35,159 nucleotides of DNA, taken from IMG/VR virus record IMGVR_UViG_3300032223_000329, positions 1-35,159 of that record, one strand, 5' to 3'. The translations under genes were made by a program, and so were the position numbers. Shown piece after piece: positions 29,810 through 35,159 of this stretch (position 1 is its first letter; every line of letters starts with the position of its first letter). The DNA comes from a virus. The notes beneath the pieces are model-generated. The model saw nothing but the letters and a program-made list of their open reading frames with translations. It was not told where the DNA came from and searched no databases.

Positions 29810-30213
29810 GATGGATTAATAATATTTATTAGTTGTTGTGTTGTAATTGCAGAAGCAATTGCATTTCTATCAGAAATTAAATTAGATAGCCATGTTGCAT
29901 CATCAGGAATGTTTTCTATACCAGTTAAAGTATTTAATTGTCTATTTTGAGCAACTATTAATGCGCTTGAATTGTATTTATTTAATTTAATAGCTTGTGC
30001 TTTAGAAAAATTAACTGTTACTACAGAACCATTAATTTCCCAAGCATCAAAAAATTCAAAATCTGCACCTTTTGGAAGAATAGAATCATCAACAATAATT
30101 GCTCCTACAGGGCAGTCTTTTTCTAAAACTGCTTCTATTGGAATTTCACCGGTGGGGGTACACACAACTACATTTGACCCATTGGGATTTTGATAAATAA
30201 TTACTTGTGACAT
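29806..30213 (-). CDS. Possible fibre-associated assembly protein
   Basis: A 135-residue protein: MSQVIIYQNPNGSNVVVCTP, then CPVGAIIVDDSILPKGADFE, FFDAWEINGSVVTVNFSKAQ. Short proteins with this pattern regularly follow fibre genes in phages and may be chaperones or caps (from memory; not proven). Here it comes directly after the 940-residue fibre. Its end, NAIASAITTQQLINIINPS, is helical. Confidence 0.6.
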   Translation of the reverse strand: MSQVIIYQNPNGSNVVVCTPTGEIPIEAVLEKDCPVGAIIVDDSILPKGADFEFFDAWEINGSVVTVNFSKAQAIKLNKYNSSALIVAQNRQLNTLTGIENIPDDATWLSNLISDRNAIASAITTQQLINIINPS

Positions 30214-30220
30214 TTTTTTC

Positions 30221-33043
30221 CTATCTAAAAAATATAGCAGTTACAATGCCAGCGTTTTCTGGTCCATTATTTGAAGTGTTATATGTAATAAGCTGACAAC
30301 TTCCTGTGGATATACCACTTGTTCCATTAAAAGAAGTCTGCCTATACGGATCGCTTGGGCCGCCTTGGCAAGTTCCAACTGCATAATTAGAATCAGGCAT
30401 AGAAGTTGTAAAGTTTACTGTGTAATTTCCGGTACCGTTAAAAGATACAGAACTTACATTTGCCTGTCCATTAATTGATGTGCTTCCATTGGCAGTAAAT
30501 TGAACCCATGCTCTAGCCCCATAATAGGAAGGAGAACCAGTAGTTGTAGTTAATTGATTTGGACTTGAATTTGTAATAGTTACTGCACCAGTAGAACCTG
30601 ATAGAGAAATACCAGTTCCAGCAGTAACAGAAGTAACACCACCACCAGCAGTTGCCCAAGTACCATCACCACGCCAATATGTTGAAGATGAAGCACCAGT
30701 ACCACCATTTAGTCTTGCTACCGCCAAGTTTCCGGATGAAATATTGGAAGCATTTAATGTAGTTAAGTTTGCGCCTGATACCGCACCAAAAGAGCCTGAC
30801 CAAGTTCCTGAAGTAATGGTGCCAACAGTTGCTAAATTAGCGGCTGAAGTAATTGAAGCTTGGGTTGCTCCACTAACCGTAGTTGCAGAAGTAGCAGTAG
30901 CGGCATTTCCACCAATGGATAAGCTTGCGGCAGTACCAGTTAAACCTGTACCAGCACCGCTAAATGATGTTGCGCTAAATACACCAGTTGATGGTACAAA
31001 GCTTACTTTTGTAGAACTGGTTGTAGCGGCATTGTTACCGCTAGTGTTTAACGATAAAACTGGATAATAAGTTGATACTGAACTTGTATTATCAGTAATT
31101 GCTATGTTTGTGGCATTGGTTGCAGTTGTTGCGGATGTTGCACTTGTTGCAGTTGCCGCATTACCGCCAATCGAAAGCCCTGAAGCAGTACCAGTTAAAT
31201 TTGTTGCAACGCCACTAGAAGGCGTTCCCAATGCGCCACCGTTTGTTACAAAAGCACCAGCAGAACCTACGGCCACCGCTAATGCAGTTGCTACTCCAGT
31301 TCCTAATCCACTAATACCAGTTGATACGGGTAAACCAGTAGCGTTTGTTAAAGTAGCCGCTGAAGGCGTACCAAGGTTAGGCGTTGTAAATACTGGGCTT
31401 GTTGCCAAAGCTACAACTGTTCCGGAACCAGTTGTTGAATAACTTGTGCCCCATGCTGAACCAGTTGAATTAGGAATACCGGCACCAGGGTAAACCATTC
31501 CGGATGGTGTAGTCCAAGTTGGTGCTGAAGCAGAACCTTGGCTTGTTAATACTTGGCCAGCAGTACCAAATCCACTTGTACCGCTTGTAGCTGGTGTTGT
31601 ACCAAGGTTTGTAGATAAACCAATAGCACCAGTTGCATTAATAACGTGGGCAGATTGGCCAGTAGTACCCCAAGCTAAATAGGTTTTAAATCCATTGCCT
31701 GATCCAAGACTTACATCACCGTCATGGCCTGATAAATAAATTCCATTATTAATACTAAAGAAATCAGCCGGTGTTGAAGCACTAAATACCGATGAATTCA
31801 TACCAAATTCAGCGTAATAAGTTGAATCTGTACCTAAATCATTGCTTAATATGTAGTTTGTGGAAGCACCGGCAGTACCGGATTTGTTTTGCAACATAGT
31901 CTGCAAATAGCCACCAGCAACAGTAGCACCCATAGCCAATGGTGAATTGCTTGCATTAAAGCTTAATACTGGCGTTGTATTGGTAGTAGAACTTGTAGAT
32001 AAAGTAGTAAATGCTCCAGTATTTGGAGTAGTTGCACCTACTGAACCATTGATATTAATGCTTGCAGTACCCGTTAAATTGGTTACTACGCCGCTTGCTG
32101 GAGTTCCTAGGGCTGGCGTAATAAAGGTTGGGCTATTGGCAAATACTAATGCACCTGAACCAGTTTCATCAGTAACAGTTGCGGCTAAATTGGCAGAAGT
32201 TGGCGTTTGTAAGAAAGCCAACATATTTGTTCCAAGACCAGTTACGTTACCAATTGCTGGAGTAATTGTGGTGTTGGTGACTGAAGTAATTTGTCCTTGG
32301 GCGTTTACTGCAAATACTGGGGTTGCAGTTGCAGAACCATAAGTTGAAGCTGGAACGCCTGTATTAGTAATGCTAAATTGAAAACCAGTTAAAGTTAAAC
32401 CGGTGCCAGCAGTATAAGTCGCTGAAGTAGTAAATTGTGCAAATATAACTGGGGTTACGCCTAGTGTTCCACCAGGTTGTGCGGTGCAAAACCAAGCACT
32501 ACCTTTTTGTGTTCCATATTCTATAAAAGCAATTGCAGAAATTAATTCATTCCAAGTATCTGCATCAAGAGAACGTGACCAAGTACCGGCAGAAGCTATA
32601 TAAATACCGTTATCAGCTTGTGCGGTCTGATTTTTGACCATTACACGATCACCGTCTAAAGTTGTGTAACTGTCAATTGTTTGCAAACCGGACAATGTAA
32701 TATTTGTCAAAGTTGCTACTGCAACGGGTTGTTTCCAGCTAATTCCAGCGGCATAAGATTGCAATGCCAATAAGTTAACAATATCAGTTGCGCCTACTGG
32801 CTGGGTAGAAATTGTGCCAGTATTTGTTGCAATGTTGGTAAATGCTCCAGCGGCCGGCGTTGTTAAACCAATAGTTGTGCTATTAATTATGCTATTTGTA
32901 ATATTTAAACTCGTTTGACTTGGGTTTATGGAAGCATAAAATGGCACACCTTGGCCAATAAAAGTATTAAAAGACCCATCTAAATTGAAGTAGGCTTGAA
33001 CTGGTAATAAATTCTGTACCGCAGAATTAGATGGGCTGGTCAT
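30221..33043 (-). CDS. Long tail fibre protein
   Basis: A 940-residue fibre. The N-terminus (NLLPVQAYFNLDGSFNTFIG) is probably the anchor. At about 130-190 GDRVMVKNQTAQADNGIYI...SRSLDADTWNEL is a common phage-fibre domain. Repeats follow: GLTTPAAGAFTNI/ATPNTGAFTTL units, GTPASGVVTNLTGTAS and GTPSSGVATNLTGTAS units, LSIGGNAATATSATS units. The last ~95 residues (ARAWVQFTANGSTSI, VSSVSFNGTGNYTVNFTTSM) form the tip, shared with the 245-residue fibre. Unusually for P22-like phages it lies between head and tail-accessory genes. Confidence 0.88.
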   Translation of the reverse strand: MTSPSNSAVQNLLPVQAYFNLDGSFNTFIGQGVPFYASINPSQTSLNITNSIINSTTIGLTTPAAGAFTNIATNTGTISTQPVGATDIVNLLALQSYAAGISWKQPVAVATLTNITLSGLQTIDSYTTLDGDRVMVKNQTAQADNGIYIASAGTWSRSLDADTWNELISAIAFIEYGTQKGSAWFCTAQPGGTLGVTPVIFAQFTTSATYTAGTGLTLTGFQFSITNTGVPASTYGSATATPVFAVNAQGQITSVTNTTITPAIGNVTGLGTNMLAFLQTPTSANLAATVTDETGSGALVFANSPTFITPALGTPASGVVTNLTGTASININGSVGATTPNTGAFTTLSTSSTTNTTPVLSFNASNSPLAMGATVAGGYLQTMLQNKSGTAGASTNYILSNDLGTDSTYYAEFGMNSSVFSASTPADFFSINNGIYLSGHDGDVSLGSGNGFKTYLAWGTTGQSAHVINATGAIGLSTNLGTTPATSGTSGFGTAGQVLTSQGSASAPTWTTPSGMVYPGAGIPNSTGSAWGTSYSTTGSGTVVALATSPVFTTPNLGTPSAATLTNATGLPVSTGISGLGTGVATALAVAVGSAGAFVTNGGALGTPSSGVATNLTGTASGLSIGGNAATATSATSATTATNATNIAITDNTSSVSTYYPVLSLNTSGNNAATTSSTKVSFVPSTGVFSATSFSGAGTGLTGTAASLSIGGNAATATSATTVSGATQASITSAANLATVGTITSGTWSGSFGAVSGANLTTLNASNISSGNLAVARLNGGTGASSSTYWRGDGTWATAGGGVTSVTAGTGISLSGSTGAVTITNSSPNQLTTTTGSPSYYGARAWVQFTANGSTSINGQANVSSVSFNGTGNYTVNFTTSMPDSNYAVGTCQGGPSDPYRQTSFNGTSGISTGSCQLITYNTSNNGPENAGIVTAIFFR

Positions 33044-33056
33044 AAATGCTTCCTAA

Positions 33057-33386
33057 TTATTGTGCATCTACTGGTGTTACATACAAAGTTGAGGTGCCGC
33101 TAATGGTAATTGCTGAAACATAATACGGGCTAGATGGTACGGCCAAAACTACGGAAGTATCATGATTCAAAACATAATCGCCAGGCGTACCACCTACCGG
33201 ATGTACCGCATTTGTAGAAGCGGTAGCAATCTTGATAGCTACTGGTTGTGCCCCTGTATTGGCAAATTCAGCCCAAGTTACTTGATCATTTCCGGCTGGA
33301 GTGATCAAAACTGGGGTTGAAGCCGATGTAGTAACTGCAACAACGGTTGTTTTGCCAACTGGTCTTATTCCAATTGTAGTAGTCAT
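33057..33386 (-). CDS. Small head decoration-type protein
   Basis: A 109-residue beta-rich protein: MTTTIGIRPVGKTTVVAVTT, ASTPVLITPAGNDQVTWAEF, with an all-Val/Thr/Ala/Ser composition and no Cys or charged clusters. It lies just before the fibre gene in a row of three such proteins after the coat gene, which suggests decoration or head-completion proteins. Function is inferred from position and composition only. Confidence 0.55.
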   Translation of the reverse strand: MTTTIGIRPVGKTTVVAVTTSASTPVLITPAGNDQVTWAEFANTGAQPVAIKIATASTNAVHPVGGTPGDYVLNHDTSVVLAVPSSPYYVSAITISGTSTLYVTPVDAQ

Positions 33387-33388
33387 GA

Positions 33389-33712
33389 TTACACCACGTT
33401 CGATGGAATTGGCTGATCTTCACAAGATTTAACGCTAACCAACATAACTGCGGCGGCTTGGGTTACAGAAGCACCGGTTAAGTTAGCCAAACGAACAGTA
33501 ATTTGGTTGTCAGTATTGGTGTAAACGTTACCAATAATTACGCCAGTAGTCATTACGGCATCAATTTGCGCTTGAATTTTGTCAGTAGCTTTAACGCCTG
33601 GAACTGAAATGGTAACTTCAGTAGTTGTTGTTGCAAAAGTAGTGCTAGGGAATGTTACTTGAACAATGCTTGTTGCAAGTAGATTTCCACGTGCAATGGT
33701 AGTTTTTGACAT
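33389..33712 (-). CDS. Small head decoration-type protein
   Basis: A 107-residue beta-rich protein: MSKTTIARGNLLATSIVQVT, TEVTISVPGVKATDKIQAQI, then VYTNTDNQITVRLANLTG, ending in SCEDQPIPSNVV. This outline resembles short capsid-associated proteins. A ribosome site (AAGGA) lies upstream, and a perfect TATAAT stands at 33745-33740 after the terminator, so it may start a new transcript. Confidence 0.55.
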   Translation of the reverse strand: MSKTTIARGNLLATSIVQVTFPSTTFATTTTEVTISVPGVKATDKIQAQIDAVMTTGVIIGNVYTNTDNQITVRLANLTGASVTQAAAVMLVSVKSCEDQPIPSNVV

Positions 33713-33739
33713 GATATTTTCCTTAAATGAGGATGATTA

Positions 33740-33745
33740 ATTATA
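33740..33745 (-). promoter_or_regulatory. Possible -10 element between head genes
   Basis: TATAAT on the minus strand, just after the leftward terminator and 28 bases before the start at 33712. No good -35 is found at 16-18 bases, so this is weak. Confidence 0.25.
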
Positions 33746-33756
33746 AGCGTAAAAAC

Positions 33757-33783
33757 GAAAAAAACCACCCTTTATGGGGGTGG
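33757..33783 (-). terminator. Leftward intrinsic terminator
   Basis: On the minus strand CCACCC (33783-33778) pairs with GGGTGG (33770-33765) around a seven-base loop, followed directly by TTTTTTT. It lies 27 bases after the stop at 33810. Confidence 0.85.
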
Positions 33784-33809
33784 CTTTCCTCACTATTTCC
33801 TATTCCTTA

Positions 33810-34232
33810 TTAAGGTAGGAAAGTTAAGTCGTAACCGTAAACAAATACGTCCATAGTAGCCGCCGCACCTTGTGCAGTACCTACGTTGATGTATAAGTTT
33901 TGACCGGTTTGTGCCGCAGTTGAAGCAACAGTACGTTGGCTTACAACGGTTGCACCAGTAAGTGCTGACAATGCGGCGTTAGCTACGATTCCTGTACCAC
34001 CAGCAGATGGTGCAGTAAACAAGCCAGCGGCGGCAGTTGTCAAACTTGTTGATGCGTTAGTGAAAATAACGTTGGAAACAGAGTAGCTACCAGTATTCAA
34101 AATTGGTAGAACTGTATCGCCAGTTGCGTTGACGTTAACACCCTGATAAGAAGCCAATAAGCGAATAGCCTGGTTGGTTGCTAGATTTGAGGGGTGATTT
34201 GTTACGGTTGTTGCTGGGCCTGGATTTGCCAT
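33810..34232 (-). CDS. Probable head decoration protein
   Basis: A 140-residue, Ala/Thr/Ser/Asn-rich, beta-type protein: MANPGPATTVTNHPSNLATN, then GDTVLPILNTGSYSVSNVIF, ending MDVFVYGYDLTFLP. It is bracketed by terminators and has its own strong ribosome site (AAGGA), as for a highly expressed virion protein encoded next to the coat gene. Decoration or head-fibre protein is an inference from place and composition; no family is recognised. Confidence 0.6.
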   Translation of the reverse strand: MANPGPATTVTNHPSNLATNQAIRLLASYQGVNVNATGDTVLPILNTGSYSVSNVIFTNASTSLTTAAAGLFTAPSAGGTGIVANAALSALTGATVVSQRTVASTAAQTGQNLYINVGTAQGAAATMDVFVYGYDLTFLP

Positions 34233-34258
34233 GATTTTAATTCCTTAAATTTAGTGTT

Positions 34259-34284
34259 TAAAAATGGGGGGTTTTACGCCCCCT
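34259..34284 (-). terminator. Leftward intrinsic terminator after the coat gene
   Basis: On the minus strand a GGGGG run (34283-34279) and a CCCCC run (34271-34267) pair around a seven-base loop (CGTAAAA), followed by ATTTTTA. It directly follows the coat stop codon at 34291. Confidence 0.85.
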
Positions 34285-34290
34285 ATTTCA

Positions 34291-35159
34291 TTACGATGCA
34301 ATACGGCAAGCCAATTCAGGGTACAAAGGTGCCCAGCCATACAGAACGTCCAAACGAGTTGGGATGGAATCGTTGTTGATGGTGTATTGACGAACCACAC
34401 GGATTGACAAACCAAGTTCTTTATCAGAAGCACGGCCAGCGAAATGAACGCCTTCAGGCAATTCCAAGTCAGCACAAGCTAAAGTAAACGCATTGCGGTG
34501 CATCAAAATGTTCTGTGGTGAAGTTACGCCAGTATTGTTAAATGGGGTAACAGTCTGTGAACCACTTGATGTAACGCTTACGTTTTGGAACTGACCAGCA
34601 GTAATAACGGCTGGAACAACGGTAACAGTAGCAGTACCACCGGAACCGATTGCAGTTGTAGATTGAACTACAAAGTTACGCAATTTGCCATAAGACTGAC
34701 GGTTTTGTGGGTTAACCGCAAATACGCCAGCAATAGTAAATGTATCACCTTGGTTCAATGTAGCGGCCGCAGAAGTAGCACCGATAGTGATGTTGCTTGA
34801 ATAAGCCCAACCACTTGTCAAGAAGCCAGTTGCAGTTGTTACGTTGCAAGATAAAGTAGCAGTTGAATAAGAACCGAAAGTTTGTGACACAACGTTTTGG
34901 TCCATATACCAGTTCATACCACCGGAATCGCGCCCCATCAGGCCTTTTGTATATTGGCTAGAAATGGCTTCGGTAGGAACAAACAAACCTTTTAAGCTAT
35001 CAACGATTGTTGAAGATGTAAATGGCTCGATTGTGCATGAACGGCGGCCATCACGTGGTGCGCCTTCAGAATCAAGGTAAGCGGCCGCAGTTAGGTAAGT
35101 AATCAAACCAGTTGGTGCAGTACCAGCAGTACCAACGATGTTTGCGGTGTTGTTTTTAG
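34291..35159 (-). CDS. Major capsid (coat) protein, C-terminal part running off the right edge
   Basis: The frame is open to the right edge and ends at 34291. Past the overlap it continues GRDSGGMNWYMDQNVVSQTF, then a Thr/Ser/Gly-rich middle with SSGSQTVTPFNNTGV, and FTLACADLELPEGVHFAGRA, TRLDVLYGWAPLYPELACRI, which are typical of the C-terminal P-domain of P22-like coats. With bases 1-603 it forms one 412-residue protein (34927-35159 duplicates 1-233). No in-frame stop or shift is present at the join. A strong terminator follows. Confidence 0.9.
   Translation of the reverse strand, partial: KNNTANIVGTAGTAPTGLITYLTAAAYLDSEGAPRDGRRSCTIEPFTSSTIVDSLKGLFVPTEAISSQYTKGLMGRDSGGMNWYMDQNVVSQTFGSYSTATLSCNVTTATGFLTSGWAYSSNITIGATSAAATLNQGDTFTIAGVFAVNPQNRQSYGKLRNFVVQSTTAIGSGGTATVTVVPAVITAGQFQNVSVTSSGSQTVTPFNNTGVTSPQNILMHRNAFTLACADLELPEGVHFAGRASDKELGLSIRVVRQYTINNDSIPTRLDVLYGWAPLYPELACRIAS
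34927..35159. repeat. Right copy of imperfect terminal direct repeat (contig overlap)
   Basis: Matches 1-233 with 14 mismatches and no gaps. Base 34926 joins base 1 in frame within the coat gene, giving a circular unit of 34926 bases. Confidence 0.9.

Noticed and set aside
30600-32300. Repeated short DNA words in the long fibre gene looking like a repeat array
   Set aside because: They encode repeated fibre protein motifs with irregular spacing; not CRISPR-like, no constant repeat/spacer lengths.
30744-32342. Long plus-strand reading frames opposite the 940-residue fibre gene
   Set aside because: Val/Ala/Pro-rich shadows of the Gly/Thr/Ser/Ala-rich fibre codons on the other strand; no ribosome sites, no family.

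Overview
The window is the genome of a tailed bacteriophage with a P22-like (podovirus-type) virion plan. It is probably uncultured and infects a Gram-negative aquatic bacterium. The evidence is a P22-like order of structural genes (small and large terminase, portal, scaffold, coat, tail accessory gp4-like and gp10-like proteins, ejection proteins, fibres), a GH19 endolysin with holin-type membrane proteins, and no integrase, CI-type repressor, host gene, tRNA or ribosomal gene. The host call is inference. The sequence is moderately AT-rich throughout.

The two ends of the window are a 233-base direct overlap (1-233 and 34927-35159) with 14 mismatches. Both copies lie in the coat gene, and joining them restores one continuous 412-codon coat reading frame. 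The natural molecule is therefore best read as circular or circularly permuted, about 34.9 kb, and the mismatches suggest that the ends come from different population variants.

Layout on the circle. A control region lies at 13.06-13.87 kb. It holds a Cro/YdaS-like repressor gene, divergent promoters, repeated operator-like sites and a non-coding stretch that can fold into two closed RNA domains. Leftward from it run replication, recombination and DNA-modification genes (12.8-9.1 kb: DnaT-like protein, cytosine methyltransferase, PD-(D/E)XK nuclease, Ref-like HNH nuclease, PAPS-reductase-like protein, RusA). These are followed by a metallopeptidase plus ADP-ribosyltransferase polyvalent protein (9.1-7.4 kb), small proteins with a phage GroES (7.4-5.4 kb), and the packaging and head genes (5.4-0 kb). 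Across the junction come head decoration-type proteins, a 940-residue fibre, tail accessory proteins, ejection proteins, a collar fibre and the lysis cassette (34.9-17.0 kb). Rightward there are two short operons: 13.87-15.92 kb (SSB-like protein and RecB-like exonuclease) and 16.11-16.97 kb (a lipoprotein-like membrane protein and two small proteins).

The most striking signal is regulatory. Promoters at 13.1 kb (leftward), 13.8 kb (rightward) and 16.05 kb (rightward) share a -35 TTTACA, a 17-base spacer, a TA-rich -10 and, 6-7 bases further on, a 16-base hairpin that would form the extreme 5' end of the transcript. The hairpin stem changes in a compensatory way between the three copies. In two promoters the spacer is almost exactly filled by the same 14-base near-palindrome, which occurs a third time immediately before the small terminase start. 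Two degenerate copies overlap the repressor promoter. The repressor gene probably controls these sites, but that link is inference.
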